Source: Pleomorphomonas oryzae DSM 16300 (GTDB taxonomy: Bacteria; Pseudomonadota; Alphaproteobacteria; Rhizobiales; Pleomorphomonadaceae). From it: a stretch of DNA of 64,000 nt. The stretch lies in contig NZ_AUHB01000007.1 of NCBI RefSeq assembly GCF_000422965.1, positions 62,001 to 126,000 of the forward strand, written 5' to 3'. The position numbers and the translations under genes were made by a program. A model generated the notes under the pieces. The model saw only the letters and a list, made by a program, of their open reading frames with translations. It was not told where the DNA came from and did not search any database. How positions within the stretch are numbered: position 1 is the stretch's first letter; each line of letters starts with the position of its first letter. Shown piece by piece: positions 1-10,250 of this stretch.

Positions 1-451
1 GCTGCTGGTCGGCAAGGATACGCGCCAGAACATCGAGAATTTGCACCGGGTGATGGCCCGCCTCACGACCTATGTCGGCGTCGTCAACTATATGGGCGCT
101 CGTTTCACGTCAGAAGCCGCCGCTCTCGATCCGGTGATGCAGGAGATCGCGCTACGCGGACTTCTCTATCTCGACGATGGCAGTTCGCCGCGCAGCGTTG
201 CCGAACAGTCGGCAGGCAAGTCCAAGACGACTTTCGCCAAGGCCGATCTGATCATCGACGCGGTACCGACGCCCAATGAGATCACCGCTCGCCTTGCCCA
301 GCTTGAGCAGATCGCCCGCACGCGCGGCCTTGCCGTTGGCGTTGCCAGTGCCCGACCGGCGACGCTGAAGGCGCTGGCAGATTGGACGGGCGGTCTCGAC
401 GGGCGTGGCATCACGCTGGTGCCAATCAGCGCCGTTCCCCACCAGAACTGA
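1..451 (+). CDS. Divergent polysaccharide deacetylase family protein (3' part)
   Basis: The window opens inside this gene. The reading frame is open from base 2 and ends in TGA; the start codon lies upstream of the window. The visible C-terminal part resembles the divergent polysaccharide deacetylase (YibQ-like, DUF610) family, with the typical stretches VVNYMGARFTSE and GLLYLDDGSS and an alternating strand-helix pattern. Members are usually exported and are thought to act in the envelope; the substrate is not known from sequence. Only about 150 residues are visible, so a signal peptide or membrane anchor cannot be judged. It is followed after 8 bases by an RppH-type Nudix gene on the same strand, so the two may be co-transcribed. 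Confidence 0.8.
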   Translation, partial: LLVGKDTRQNIENLHRVMARLTTYVGVVNYMGARFTSEAAALDPVMQEIALRGLLYLDDGSSPRSVAEQSAGKSKTTFAKADLIIDAVPTPNEITARLAQLEQIARTRGLAVGVASARPATLKALADWTGGLDGRGITLVPISAVPHQN

Positions 452-459
452 GATAATTT

Positions 460-966
460 ATGACTTCCCGAGCCGATCTTCCCTACCGCCCCTGTGCAGG
501 GGCCGTGTTGATCAACCGCGCCGGCCTTGTTTTCGTCGGCCACCGTGCCGACCTCGAAGGCGCACCGGACGCTGCCCCCTGGCAGATGCCTCAGGGCGGC
601 ATCGACGACGGTGAAACCCCGTTCGATGCAGCGCGCCGTGAACTCTGGGAGGAGACGTCGGTCCGCTCGGTCGAACTCTTGGGCGAGGCACCGGAGTGGT
701 ACCGCTACGACATTCCCGACGCGCTCGCCACGGGCCGCTTTCAGCGGAAATGGCGCGGCCAGACACAGAAGTGGTTCGCTTTTCGCTTTCTCGGCGATGA
801 TAGTGAAATTGATATCCTGAAGCCGGGCGGCGGCGCCCATCCGGCCGAGTTCTCCCGCTGGGCCTGGAAGCCGCTCGCGGAGGTGCCAAGCCTCGTCGTC
901 GCCTTCAAGCAGCCGATTTATGAGAAGCTCGCGGTCGCCTTCGCCGATCTGGCGGTGCCGGCATGA
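460..966 (+). CDS. rppH: RNA pyrophosphohydrolase RppH-like Nudix hydrolase, copy 1
   Basis: A 168-residue Nudix protein of the RppH/IalA type, which removes pyrophosphate from 5'-triphosphorylated RNA or from dinucleoside polyphosphates. The Nudix box spans about residues 46-68, with G46, E52, R60, E61, E64 and E65 in place. The last conserved glycine is serine (EETSV instead of EETGV). The N-terminal LPYRPCAGAVLINR and the QTQKWFAFRF stretch are typical of RppH. Its stop codon overlaps the start of a second RppH-like gene by 4 bases, so translation is probably coupled. Which of the two copies is the housekeeping enzyme cannot be told from sequence alone. Confidence 0.85.
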   Translation: MTSRADLPYRPCAGAVLINRAGLVFVGHRADLEGAPDAAPWQMPQGGIDDGETPFDAARRELWEETSVRSVELLGEAPEWYRYDIPDALATGRFQRKWRGQTQKWFAFRFLGDDSEIDILKPGGGAHPAEFSRWAWKPLAEVPSLVVAFKQPIYEKLAVAFADLAVPA

Positions 967-1535
967 CCGCTCGCCTGCCTGCCGCCCTCGCGCCGCCGGC
1001 CCCGGCGGAGCGCGACCCTCTCTCGCCCGACCTGCCCTACCGACCGAACGTCGGCATCTGCCTGTTCAACGCCGAAGGACTGGTATTTGCCGGCAGAGCC
1101 TACGCTAACCCGTTCGGCTGGCCCGATCCGGAGATTTTCTCCGACGGCGCCGACTGGGCGCTACCACAGGGGGGCATCGACGCCGGTGAAGATATCGTCG
1201 CCGCCGCGCGCCGCGAACTCTGGGAAGAGACCGGCGTCACCAGCGCAAAGCTGATCGCCGTGACCGATGACTGGTGGAGCTACGATTTCCCCGTTCGCGG
1301 CGCCAGAATCCACAAGCTCCATCCCTTCCGCGGTCAACGTCAGCGCTGGGCCGCCTTCCGCTTTACCGGCAGCGACGACGAAATTACGGTCATGGCCGCC
1401 CACACCGACGAGCCGCCGGAGTTTCTCGAGTGGCGCTGGCGGCCGCTCGCCGAACTGCCGTCGGTCGCCCCGCTGCATCGGCGGCCGCAATATGCGCGCG
1501 TGCTGAATGCTTTCGGGGATATCGGCCCGGTTTGA
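963..1535 (+). CDS. RNA pyrophosphohydrolase RppH-like Nudix hydrolase, copy 2
   Basis: A 190-residue Nudix protein, clearly a paralogue of the gene before it. The Nudix box spans residues 70-92 and is canonical, with G70, E76, R84, E85, E88, E89 and G91. It differs from copy 1 by a longer proline- and alanine-rich N-terminus (about 20 residues) and by an insertion around residues 46-65 just before the Nudix box. The RQRWAAFRF stretch matches the RppH core. The start ATG overlaps the preceding stop (ATGA). The canonical Nudix box makes this the safer candidate for an active RNA pyrophosphohydrolase, but its substrate could also be a dinucleoside polyphosphate. Confidence 0.82.
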   Translation: MTARLPAALAPPAPAERDPLSPDLPYRPNVGICLFNAEGLVFAGRAYANPFGWPDPEIFSDGADWALPQGGIDAGEDIVAAARRELWEETGVTSAKLIAVTDDWWSYDFPVRGARIHKLHPFRGQRQRWAAFRFTGSDDEITVMAAHTDEPPEFLEWRWRPLAELPSVAPLHRRPQYARVLNAFGDIGPV

Positions 1536-1539
1536 ACCG

Positions 1540-2586
1540 TTATCGGCGGCGACGGCCAGCCGCCTGATCGGCGGCACGGGCCAGCGTCAAAAGCGTTTCG
1601 CCAACAATATCGGCGGCGAGCGCCTGATTGAGGCGCGCGTCGCGCGCGGCTTCGCCCAGCACGACAATCGCCCTGGCGAGCCGGGCGGGCGGCCAAAGGC
1701 CAAGCGCCACCTCAACCTTGCCTTTCCGCTTGAAGAACACCGGTGGCCGCGCGCCATTGACCGCATCGCCCGGAGACACGCCGGCGTCGACAGCGGCGCG
1801 CAGCTCGTCGAGCAGCATGAAATGCCGAAGCGCCGCGCCGGCGATCTGACCGGCGTCGACGCCTTCGGACCGCGCCTTGGCCAAGCCTTCGACCAGCACT
1901 GCCAAAGCTCCGCCAGCAGCAGCATCGATCACTTCATCGATCGCGAAGGTCGAGCTGTCTCCGATCAGCACCTCGACGTCGGCAGACGTGATGGCACCCC
2001 TGCCATGGGCATGCAGGCAAAGCTTCTGAATCTCACCACGCGTCATCAGCCGGTCGCCGCCGAGAAGCGACACCAGAAGCGCCCGCGCCTCCGGTGCGAT
2101 GGAAAGACCGGCGGCCTTCACTTCCTCATCGACCAGCGCACCGACCGACCGTTCATCATCGACAAAGCAGGGGATGGCATAGGCCCGGCTTTCCTGCTCG
2201 AAAAGCACGCGAAGCGGATTGGATTTCTTGAGATCGCCCGCCTCGACGATGACGGCCGTATCAGGCGGCGGTTCCTTGAACAGCGCGCGGAAGCGGTTAG
2301 CGAGATCCGCGCGACCGCCTCCGTCCCTGAGAAGAATCGCCCGCCGACTTGAAAACATCGACACCGCGTATGCCTCGTCGGCGAGCCGCGTCGGATTGGC
2401 CGTCAGTTCGGATGCCTCGATGCGGACCAAGGCAAAGGGATCACCGGGATCGGAGAAGGCCGCGGCGATCGTTTTGGCCCGTTCGGAAACAAGGCCGGTA
2501 TCCGGCCCGTAGACCAGATAGAAAGCCACGTCCTGCGGCGGCCGCGCAACGAGGCGATCGGCCTCCTGGGCGCGCGCGGCCACCAT
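1540..2586 (-). CDS. holA: DNA polymerase III delta subunit
   Basis: HolA (delta) is the clamp-loader subunit that opens the beta sliding clamp. The 348-residue length fits the family. The N-terminal VAFYLVYGPDTGLVSERA is the usual delta start, followed by a degenerate AAA+ fold and the helical C-terminal collar region (DELRAAVDAG, LGEAARDARL). It is the last gene of leuS-lptE-holA on the minus strand, the common alphaproteobacterial order, and starts 4 bases after lptE ends. It converges with the second RppH gene with almost no gap. The ORF could start a few codons further in. Confidence 0.9.
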   Translation of the reverse strand: MVAARAQEADRLVARPPQDVAFYLVYGPDTGLVSERAKTIAAAFSDPGDPFALVRIEASELTANPTRLADEAYAVSMFSSRRAILLRDGGGRADLANRFRALFKEPPPDTAVIVEAGDLKKSNPLRVLFEQESRAYAIPCFVDDERSVGALVDEEVKAAGLSIAPEARALLVSLLGGDRLMTRGEIQKLCLHAHGRGAITSADVEVLIGDSSTFAIDEVIDAAAGGALAVLVEGLAKARSEGVDAGQIAGAALRHFMLLDELRAAVDAGVSPGDAVNGARPPVFFKRKGKVEVALGLWPPARLARAIVVLGEAARDARLNQALAADIVGETLLTLARAADQAAGRRRR

Positions 2587-2590
2587 CGTC

Positions 2591-3130
2591 TCAAGCCTTC
2601 TTCTTGCCGATCAGCGCCGAAGAAAGACGCAGGCGAATATCGGCCGCCGCAGCACGAGCCGCCCGCTCCTCGGCATCCCGTTCGGCGCGAACGTTGGCAT
2701 AGCGCTGCGAGGTCACGTCGAAGGAAGAGGTGGTGTAGACGTTGTCCGACGTGATGACCTGGCCGGTGGCAATTTCGGTCAACGTGTAGGTCGTTGTCAG
2801 GGATACCAGCTTGGCCACGGCAATATCTTCGCTGGCCCGAATGGCGAGGTCCGAAACCCGCGTCGTCAGGATGAGATGCAGGCGATATTTCGGTGTCACC
2901 AACGCGCTACCGCCGCGCAGCTGGAAGATCAGCTCGTTCATCAGAGCCTGCGGTATACGATCGGTCTGCGCCTCGACCGCGATCGAGGCGAGCTCGGTGA
3001 TCATTGCCGGATTGTCGCCCATCGCCGACGAGCCAACCGGCGCGTAGACGGGCCGCACCTGGCAAGCGGCGACAAGGCTGACGACCGCGAGCAGCAGCGC
3101 GCTGCGGCGGAAGAGATCAGACGACCACAT
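2591..3130 (-). CDS. lptE: LPS assembly lipoprotein LptE
   Basis: LptE plugs the LptD barrel in the outer membrane and helps insert lipopolysaccharide. The 179-residue protein has a lipoprotein signal: basic start, hydrophobic [10 protein letters not shown], then a lipobox with Cys23 (VAAC). The mature part follows the LptE/RlpB pattern, with conserved PVYAP after the anchor and a long C-terminal Arg/Ala-rich helix. It sits between leuS and holA; its start overlaps the end of leuS by 14 bases, suggesting translational coupling. The family is poorly conserved, so the call leans on position and lipobox as well as on sequence. Confidence 0.85.
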   Translation of the reverse strand: MWSSDLFRRSALLLAVVSLVAACQVRPVYAPVGSSAMGDNPAMITELASIAVEAQTDRIPQALMNELIFQLRGGSALVTPKYRLHLILTTRVSDLAIRASEDIAVAKLVSLTTTYTLTEIATGQVITSDNVYTTSSFDVTSQRYANVRAERDAEERAARAAAADIRLRLSSALIGKKKA

Positions 3131-5735
3131 TGACGATCCTCTGGGCGACGACGATGATCTTCTTCGGACTCTTGCCGTCGAGCGCCTTGATCACGGCTTC
3201 GAGCTCCAACACCTCGGCCTCCACCTCGGCGGGCGAGGCGGTACGTGCCACAGTAACGTCGGCGCGCTTCTTGCCGTTGACCTGCACCGGCATGGTCACC
3301 TCGTCCTCGACGAGCAGCGCGCGGTCGACCGTCGGCCAATCGGCGAGCGCAACCAAGCCGTCGTGGCCAAGCGCCGCCCAGCTCTCTTCGGCAAGATGCG
3401 GCGTCATCGGCGCCATCATGCGGACGAGCAGGCCGGTCGCCTCGATCAGCGCGGCAGTGGCGACGCCGTCGGCAGCCAGCAGCGTCTTGTCATTGGTGAG
3501 CGCCGTAGCAAGCGCATTGACCAGTTCATAGATCTTGGCCAGCGCCACGTTGAAGCGCAATCCCTCAAGATTCTCTTCGACGGCGGCCAGCGCCTTGTGG
3601 GCCGCCTTGCGCAGAGAAAGCGCGAGCTTGTCGCCACCCTCGGCACGGTCGGCCGTCGGAACCAGTTCGGAGGCTTCCGAGACGATACGCCAGACGCGTT
3701 GCAAGAAGCGCGCGGTACCCTGAGCACCAGCCTCTGTCCACTCGACGTCACGCTCCGGCGGACTGTCGGACAGCATGAACCAGCGGGCGGTATCGGCGCC
3801 GAAGCTGTCGATGATGTCAGTCGGATCGACGATGTTCTTTTTCGACTTCGACATCTTCTCGATCGGGCCGATCTTGACCGGCGCACCGGAAGAAAGCAGC
3901 CGCGCCTTGCGCGCGCCGGCCTCCTCGATGACCTCGACGTCGGCCGGCGACAGCCATTCGCCGCTTTCCGACTGATAGGTCTCGTGAACCACCATGCCCT
4001 GGGTGAACAGGCCGCGGAACGGCTCGTCGAAGCCGACGTGGCCGCACTTTTTCATCGCGCGGGTGAAGAAGCGCGAATAGAGAAGATGCAGAATGGCGTG
4101 CTCGATGCCGCCGATGTACTGGTCGACCGGCAGCCAGGCATTGACAACGTCCGGCACGGTCGGCGTCTGGGCGCGCGGCTCGGTGAAGCGGCTGTAATAC
4201 CAGGACGAGTCGACGAAGGTGTCCATGGTGTCGGTCTCGCGCCGAGCCGGCTTGCCGCACTCGGGACAGACGCACTTGGTGAAGGTCGGATGGCGGTCGA
4301 GCGGATTGCCGGGACGGTCGAACTCGACATCCTCAGGCAAGCGCACCGGCAGATCCTTGGCTGGCACCGGCACCACGCCACAGCTCTCGCAGTGGATGAC
4401 CGGGATCGGACAGCCCCAGTAGCGCTGGCGCGAGATGCCCCAGTCCCGCAGGCGATAGTTCACCTGCCGCTTGGCCGCCAGCGCGCCGTGAAGCATCGTG
4501 GACTCGAGTTTGCTCGCCACGAGATCCTTGGCAGCCTCCACGTCCATGCCGTCGAGAAAGTCGGAATTGAACAGCTTGCCGTCGTCGGTATAGGCAACGT
4601 CGCCTACCGCAAAGGCGGCGGGATCGACGCCTTCCGGCAGCACCACCGGCGTGACGGTGAGGCCGTATTTGCGGGCAAAATCAAGGTCGCGCTGGTCGTG
4701 GGCCGGGCAGCCGAAGATGGCGCCGGTGCCGTAATCCATCAGCACGAAATTGGCGATATAGACCGGGTAGCTCTTGCCGTTGAACGGGTGCTTCACCGAA
4801 AGACCGGTAGCCAGTCCCTTCTTCTCGGCTGTTTCGAGCGCTGCCGCCGAGGTACCGATGCGCCGGCACTCCTCACAGAAGGCGGCAACTGCGGGATCCT
4901 TATCGGCCAGCGCCTTGGAAACCGGATGGTCGGCGGACAACGCCAGGAAGCTCATGCCGAACAAGGTGTCCGGACGCGTGGTGAACACCTCGATGGTCGG
5001 CTCGGCAGCAACCGCCGGTCCGTCGATCTCGAAACGAACCCGCAGGCCTTCCGACCGGCCGATCCAGTTCTTCTGCATGGTCCGAACCTTTTCCGGCCAG
5101 CGATCGAGCGAATCGAGGGCGGACAGCAGTTCGTCGGAGTAATCGGAGATCTTCAGGAACCACTGGGTCAGCTCGCGCTGCTCGACCAGCGCGCCGGAGC
5201 GCCAGCCGCGGCCGTCGATCACCTGCTCGTTGGCGAGCACGGTCATGTCGACCGGGTCCCAATTGACCTTGGATTTCTTTCGGTCGACGAGGCCGGCCTT
5301 CATGAAATCCAGAAACAGCTTCTGCTGCTGCGTGTAGTAATCCTCGTCACAAGTGGCGAACTCGCGGCTCCAGTCGAGCGACAGGCCTATGCTCTTCAGC
5401 TGGCCGCGCATCGCCGCGATATTTTCATAGGTCCACGTCTTCGGATGGACGTGGCCCTTCATCGCCGCGTTTTCGGCTGGCATGCCGAAGGCGTCCCAGC
5501 CCATCGGATGCAGGACATTGAAGCCCTTGGCGCGCTTGTAGCGGGCGACCACGTCGCCCATGGTGTAGTTCCGCACGTGCCCTATGTGAATGCGGCCGGA
5601 CGGATACGGAAACATCTCTAGAACGTAATATTTGGGACGCGGATCGTCGTTCTTCGTCTCGAACACCCGGGCCTCGTTCCAGGCCCTCTGCCAGCGCGTT
5701 TCCGCTTCGCGCGCATTATATCGCTCGGTCGCCAT
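3117..5735 (-). CDS. leuS: Leucyl-tRNA synthetase
   Basis: Class I aminoacyl-tRNA synthetase that charges tRNA-Leu in the cytoplasm. It is 872 residues long, normal for bacteria. The HIGH motif is at residues 50-53 ([11 protein letters not shown]) and KMSKS at 627-631. The central editing domain carries the expected TTRPDTLFG, and a zinc-ribbon-like insertion with CESCG and CPECG lies between them. The gene leads the leuS-lptE-holA operon. No T-box or other leader structure was seen in the 181 bases before it. Confidence 0.97.
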   Translation of the reverse strand: MATERYNAREAETRWQRAWNEARVFETKNDDPRPKYYVLEMFPYPSGRIHIGHVRNYTMGDVVARYKRAKGFNVLHPMGWDAFGMPAENAAMKGHVHPKTWTYENIAAMRGQLKSIGLSLDWSREFATCDEDYYTQQQKLFLDFMKAGLVDRKKSKVNWDPVDMTVLANEQVIDGRGWRSGALVEQRELTQWFLKISDYSDELLSALDSLDRWPEKVRTMQKNWIGRSEGLRVRFEIDGPAVAAEPTIEVFTTRPDTLFGMSFLALSADHPVSKALADKDPAVAAFCEECRRIGTSAAALETAEKKGLATGLSVKHPFNGKSYPVYIANFVLMDYGTGAIFGCPAHDQRDLDFARKYGLTVTPVVLPEGVDPAAFAVGDVAYTDDGKLFNSDFLDGMDVEAAKDLVASKLESTMLHGALAAKRQVNYRLRDWGISRQRYWGCPIPVIHCESCGVVPVPAKDLPVRLPEDVEFDRPGNPLDRHPTFTKCVCPECGKPARRETDTMDTFVDSSWYYSRFTEPRAQTPTVPDVVNAWLPVDQYIGGIEHAILHLLYSRFFTRAMKKCGHVGFDEPFRGLFTQGMVVHETYQSESGEWLSPADVEVIEEAGARKARLLSSGAPVKIGPIEKMSKSKKNIVDPTDIIDSFGADTARWFMLSDSPPERDVEWTEAGAQGTARFLQRVWRIVSEASELVPTADRAEGGDKLALSLRKAAHKALAAVEENLEGLRFNVALAKIYELVNALATALTNDKTLLAADGVATAALIEATGLLVRMMAPMTPHLAEESWAALGHDGLVALADWPTVDRALLVEDEVTMPVQVNGKKRADVTVARTASPAEVEAEVLELEAVIKALDGKSPKKIIVVAQRIVNVVV

Positions 5736-5916
5736 CGTCTCGTCTTCTGCTCTGATCCACGCCAGTCGCGGGTCGGCGGCGCAAGGGCACGCGGCCGCGC
5801 GAAAAACTCACGGCATGACCATCATCAGAAACGGTCCCTAGGGTCAATGCTTTGGAGCATCGCAGCCGGCGTTTTCCGTCCGGCCACGGCAGGGTCGGAT
5901 AAATTGAGCAAGAAAA

Positions 5917-6759
5917 TCAGGCGCCGACAAAGTCGGTCGCGTGATCCTTGACGAAGGCTTCAAAGAAGCGAGGCGGCCGGCCGGTCATCTTCTCGACGGC
6001 TGGGCTGACGATCGATGCCTTGCCGTCCCGGATGGTGTCGAACTCGGCAATCCGCTCGGCAATCTGCTGCTCCGGCACGCCTTCAGCGGCAAGCCGGGCC
6101 TCATAATCGGCAGCGGCGATCGGCCGGAAGGTGACTCGACGACCCGTGACATGACTCATCACTTCTGCGGCGCGCGACAACGGAAGGGCCGCGGGGCCGG
6201 TGAGCACCAGGGTTTGCCCATCGAAGTCGGAACTGATCAGCGCGATGGCGGCCGCCGCCGCCACATCACGACCATCGACGAAGCTGATCAGCCCCTCGTC
6301 GGTCGGCAGCGCCAGTTCGCCCTTGTTCACGTCGTCCTTCCAGACTGTTCGGAAATTGTCGGCGAACCAATTGGCCCGGAGGATGACGAAAGGAAGACCG
6401 GAGTTCTCCAGGACCTGTTCGAGACGGCGATAGGGATTGTCCTCCGACGCGTCGGCGGCGATGGTGGACAGGAGCACGGCCTTGATTTTGCGGTCGACCA
6501 CATGCCGCATCACCGGCATCAGCGCGGCGATGACGTCGAGCGGCGCCGATGGCATCAGAACGAAGACGCGATCGACCCCTTCGAACAGCGGCGCGATACT
6601 TGTGGGATCGCGGAAATCGAACCGCAACACCTCGGCATTGGGATGCGTCTGCCCGTCCAGCGCGGCCGCCTTCACGGTTTCGCCTTTCGCCACCAGTTCG
6701 GAAACGACCAACTGGCCGATGGTGCCGGTGGCGCCGAGAACGAGGATGCTGTCTGCCAT
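5917..6759 (-). CDS. NmrA-like NAD(P)-binding oxidoreductase
   Basis: A 280-residue Rossmann-fold protein of the NmrA / atypical short-chain dehydrogenase group. The dinucleotide motif GATGTIG is at residues 9-15. The middle contains YRRLEQVLENSGLPFVILR, the typical segment that follows the degenerate active site in quinone oxidoreductase-2-like proteins, and FVDGRDVAAAAA. It may reduce a quinone or only sense NADPH; the substrate cannot be inferred. It stands between leuS and a DUF523 gene on the same strand, with gaps on both sides, so it is probably its own unit. Confidence 0.8.
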   Translation of the reverse strand: MADSILVLGATGTIGQLVVSELVAKGETVKAAALDGQTHPNAEVLRFDFRDPTSIAPLFEGVDRVFVLMPSAPLDVIAALMPVMRHVVDRKIKAVLLSTIAADASEDNPYRRLEQVLENSGLPFVILRANWFADNFRTVWKDDVNKGELALPTDEGLISFVDGRDVAAAAAIALISSDFDGQTLVLTGPAALPLSRAAEVMSHVTGRRVTFRPIAAADYEARLAAEGVPEQQIAERIAEFDTIRDGKASIVSPAVEKMTGRPPRFFEAFVKDHATDFVGA

Positions 6760-6839
6760 GGGGGGGCTCCATCAGAAAGTTCGTTCCGACCGGACGGCCG
6801 GCACAAGAAACAACGCCCTCACCCCATGTCGGGTTCCCG

Positions 6840-7328
6840 CTACGCTTCGCTTCCGATCGCCGCCGCAAGACGATCGATCTCGTGGTCGGCGTAGACGCCG
6901 ATGCCATGCGCGGCGAGAAGTGCGGCGGTGACGCCGGCTCCGACCAGCCGTCGCCCAGAAAAAGTGCCGTCGTAGATTTGGACACTGCCGCATGACGGGC
7001 TACGGTCGATGAGAAGGGCGTGAGCGCAGCCGCTGCGACGGGCAAGATCGAGCGCCGCCTTGGCGCCGGCAATGAAGGCGGCCGTCACATCCTCGCCTGT
7101 GGCAGTCACCACGCGCGCCCGTCCGGCCAGTACGTCGGCGCCGGAGCCGCCGGCGATTTCCGCGGCCGGCCGAGGCACGGAAAGCTCACCCAGCAGTTCG
7201 GGGCAGACCGGCACCAGCCGCCCTTCGGCCTGCCAGCGGTCAAGGCGCGGATCGTCAAGCCGCTTGCCATTGCCGTCGTAGCGAACAGGCCGGCCAAGCA
7301 GGCAGGCGGAAATCAGAATACGGTCCAT
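6840..7328 (-). CDS. DUF523 family protein
   Basis: A small protein of the DUF523 (YbbK-like) family of unknown function. The family cysteines are present: SACLLG near the N-terminus, VCPE around residue 45, and SPSCGS in the second half. They suggest metal or iron-sulfur binding, but this is not proven. I chose the ATG that gives MDRILISACLLG; an ATG 6 bases and a GTG 9 bases further out are possible. Upstream, a strong terminator separates it from ftsK, so it needs its own promoter. Confidence 0.8.
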   Translation of the reverse strand: MDRILISACLLGRPVRYDGNGKRLDDPRLDRWQAEGRLVPVCPELLGELSVPRPAAEIAGGSGADVLAGRARVVTATGEDVTAAFIAGAKAALDLARRSGCAHALLIDRSPSCGSVQIYDGTFSGRRLVGAGVTAALLAAHGIGVYADHEIDRLAAAIGSEA

Positions 7329-7349
7329 CGGCATCACCGCTGGTATGAA

Positions 7350-7384
7350 AAAGGGCGCCTTCCCGCTTGAGGAAGACGCCCTTT
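7350..7384 (-). terminator. Intrinsic terminator after ftsK
   Basis: A 14-base stem with one mismatch (AAAGGGCGCCTTCC paired with GGAAGACGCCCTTT) and a 7-base loop. Read on the minus strand it is followed by a run of five T, so it ends transcripts coming from ftsK. Confidence 0.85.
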
Positions 7385-7406
7385 GTCTCGTTCATCAGCG
7401 CCGCCG

Positions 7407-10250
7407 TCAATCTTCCTCGGCGCGCATCAGGATTTCGCGCTTGCCGGCATGGTTGGGCGGGCCGACCAGCCCTTCCTTTTCCATTCGCTCGATGAGCGAG
7501 GCGGCCCGATTGTAGCCGATGCCAAGCCGACGCTGGATATAGCTCGTGGTGGCGCGCTTATCGCGTAGCACCAGCGCCACTGCCTGATCGTAGAGATCGG
7601 CATTCTCATCGAGTGGAGCGGCGTCGCCGCCGCCGCTTTCTTCCTCATCGTCCGCCGTGATGGCATCGAGATAGTCGGGCGTTCCCTGGGTCTTGAGATG
7701 GGCGACGATCGCTTCCACCTCGCCATCGGAGACGAACGGACCGTGCACGCGCTGGATGCGGCCGCCGCCCTGCATGTAGAGCATGTCGCCCTGCCCCAGC
7801 AGTTGTTCGGCCCCCTGCTCGCCGAGGATGGTCCGGCTGTCGATCTTCGACGTCACCTGGAAGGAAATGCGCGTCGGGAAGTTGGCCTTGATGGTACCGG
7901 TAATGACGTCCACCGACGGACGCTGCGTCGCCATGATGACGTGAATGCCGGCAGCGCGCGCCATCTGCGCGAGGCGCTGTACCGCCCCTTCGATTTCCTT
8001 GCCGGCCACCATCATCAAGTCGGCCATTTCGTCGATGATGACGACGATGAACGGCAGCGGCTTGAGCTCCATCTCTTCGGTTTCGAAGATCGGCTCGCCG
8101 GTTTCCTTGTCGAAGCCGGTCTGAACGGTGCGATTGATGCTCTCGCCGCGTTCGATCGCTTGCGCCACGCGGGCGTTGAAGCCCTCGATGTTGCGCACGC
8201 CGACCTTGGACATCTTCTTGTAGCGGTCCTCCATCTCGCGGACCGTCCACTTGAGCGCCACCACCGCCTTGCGCGGATCGGTGACCACCGGCGTCAGAAG
8301 GTGAGGAATGCCGTCGTAGACCGACAGTTCCAGCATCTTCGGATCGATCATGATCAGCCGGCATTCCTCCGGCGTCATCCGGTAGAGAAGGCTGAGGATC
8401 ATGGTGTTGATCGACACCGACTTGCCCGAGCCGGTGGTGCCGGCCACCAGCATGTGTGGCGTGCGGGCGAGGTCGATGATGACCGGTTCCCCGCCGATGG
8501 TCTTGCCGAGCGCCAACGCCAGCCGGCCCTTGAACTTCTCGAAATCCTGGCTGGCGATCAGCTCGCGCAGATAGACCATCTCGCGCCGCTGGTTGGGCAG
8601 CTCGATGCCAATGGCATTTTTGCCGGGGATGACGGCCACGCGGGCGGCGACCGCGCTCATTGAGCGGGCGATGTCGTCGGCAAGGCCGATGACACGGGAC
8701 GACTTGATACCGGGCGCCGGCTCCAGTTCGTAAAGCGTGACCACGGGACCTGGACGAACGTTGAAGATTTCGCCCTTGATGCCGAAGTCCTCAAGCACAC
8801 CCTCCAGCAGCCCGGCATTTTGTTCGAGACTGTCGGGCGTATACTGGACACCATTGCCGCCCTTGGGCTCGGCGAGCAGATCCATGGCCGGGAACTCGAA
8901 ACGGCTCTCGTCGAGCAACGACAATTGCGTGCCGCCCTTGGCACGCTTGCCGGGCTGCATCGGCGGCGCCGGCGCTTTGACGCGTGCCGAGGGCTTTTCC
9001 GGCTGGGCTGCGGGCTTGCCGATTTTCGAAGCGGGGCCGCGAAGCGGGGTTGGGCGGGCCTCATAGGTACGCGGTGCCGGCGCCACGGCGACCGGCTGCG
9101 GTGGTGCGATCAACTCCGTCTCGTCATAGTCGGATAGACGGTCGTCCATGGCGAATGGCGGCGAATCCTCGTCGTCCTCATCGTCCAGGACCGGTTCCGG
9201 GGCCACTGCGGCGCGCGACCGTTCCGCCGGAGAGAAAGACGGCTCCACCCGGCCACCGCGCCGTTCGGCAATCGGCGGCTCATAGTCGTCTTCATCGTCC
9301 TCGACAGGCTGCGCGACCGGGCGCGACCGGGCGGCGAGCGTCGGTTCGGCTCTACGGGTCACCGGTGGCTCATAGTCGTCCTCGTCCTCATATTCCTCGC
9401 CTGGGTAGGCGAAGGCGGGACGACGGAACAGGCGGCGGGCCAGACTTGCGCGCAGCGTCAGCCACCAGTGGCCGGCAACGCCAATGAGAGCGCCCAGCCG
9501 GCTTTCGCGTCCTTCCTCATCCTCGTCATCGTCCTCATCATCAATGACGGCAGGCGCCTTGGTGCCGATGCGGTGACCAGGCACACCAGAGGCATAAATC
9601 ATGGCGGCGAGCGCCAGGGGGCCCGTGATGATCAGCACGACAAGGCGTAGCGTGTCGGTCAGCACCCCATTGTTGAAAGCGGCCGGCAGTTGCAGCACGA
9701 GGTCGCCGATCGCACCGCCCAGGCCGGTCGGCAGCGGCCAACCGGTGGTGGGAGGCAGCGCCGCCATGAAGGCGGCACCAATCAGCGTGCCGATCAGCCA
9801 ACCGATCAGCCTGTTCCGGGCCACATGCGGGATGCGACCGATGGTCAGCTGCCAGCCCCAGATCACCACCGGCGCCAGGAACAGCGCGGCGTTGAGGCCG
9901 ATGAGCTGCATGATCAGGTCGGCGGTTACCGCACCGACCGAGCCCATGACGTTGCGGGTCGGCCCGTCGGCGATATGGCTCCAGCTCGGATCGTCGACCG
10001 ACCAGGTGGCAAGCGCCGCTGACAGGGCTGCAACGCCGGCGATCAACAGCAAACCGGAGGCACCGGCTATATTGCGCAGCATCGCCTGCCGCATGCGGTC
10101 CTCGCGGGTCGGCGCCGCACGCCGCATCCGCTGGTCGAGGTCCTTCAGATTGGCAGCACGGCGCGCATTGACAGGACGTGGCTCGTAAGGCCCATCGAGC
10201 CGGTTGCCGGCCTCGCGAAGGCGGGGACTGGTTCTCATCTCTGCTCTCAT
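7407..10250 (-). CDS. ftsK: DNA translocase FtsK
   Basis: FtsK couples septum formation to clearing and dimer resolution of the terminus region. The 947-residue protein has several membrane segments within about residues 60-230. A long acidic, proline-rich linker follows (about 235-440), and then the motor domain with Walker A GTTGSGKS at 604-611 and a Walker B-like [11 protein letters not shown]. The C-terminal gamma winged-helix domain ([20 protein letters not shown]) should read the KOPS sequences that guide it. The linker repeats the acidic motif DEDDYEPP. The start ATG overlaps the dapC stop by 4 bases, so the two form an operon, with a CtrA-type box upstream of dapC. Confidence 0.95.
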   Translation of the reverse strand: MRAEMRTSPRLREAGNRLDGPYEPRPVNARRAANLKDLDQRMRRAAPTREDRMRQAMLRNIAGASGLLLIAGVAALSAALATWSVDDPSWSHIADGPTRNVMGSVGAVTADLIMQLIGLNAALFLAPVVIWGWQLTIGRIPHVARNRLIGWLIGTLIGAAFMAALPPTTGWPLPTGLGGAIGDLVLQLPAAFNNGVLTDTLRLVVLIITGPLALAAMIYASGVPGHRIGTKAPAVIDDEDDDEDEEGRESRLGALIGVAGHWWLTLRASLARRLFRRPAFAYPGEEYEDEDDYEPPVTRRAEPTLAARSRPVAQPVEDDEDDYEPPIAERRGGRVEPSFSPAERSRAAVAPEPVLDDEDDEDSPPFAMDDRLSDYDETELIAPPQPVAVAPAPRTYEARPTPLRGPASKIGKPAAQPEKPSARVKAPAPPMQPGKRAKGGTQLSLLDESRFEFPAMDLLAEPKGGNGVQYTPDSLEQNAGLLEGVLEDFGIKGEIFNVRPGPVVTLYELEPAPGIKSSRVIGLADDIARSMSAVAARVAVIPGKNAIGIELPNQRREMVYLRELIASQDFEKFKGRLALALGKTIGGEPVIIDLARTPHMLVAGTTGSGKSVSINTMILSLLYRMTPEECRLIMIDPKMLELSVYDGIPHLLTPVVTDPRKAVVALKWTVREMEDRYKKMSKVGVRNIEGFNARVAQAIERGESINRTVQTGFDKETGEPIFETEEMELKPLPFIVVIIDEMADLMMVAGKEIEGAVQRLAQMARAAGIHVIMATQRPSVDVITGTIKANFPTRISFQVTSKIDSRTILGEQGAEQLLGQGDMLYMQGGGRIQRVHGPFVSDGEVEAIVAHLKTQGTPDYLDAITADDEEESGGGDAAPLDENADLYDQAVALVLRDKRATTSYIQRRLGIGYNRAASLIERMEKEGLVGPPNHAGKREILMRAEED

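Noticed and set aside
3363-5621. 752-codon open frame on the plus strand, antisense to leuS
   Set aside because: It mirrors the codon bias of leuS, has no recognisable domain, and leuS itself is certain.
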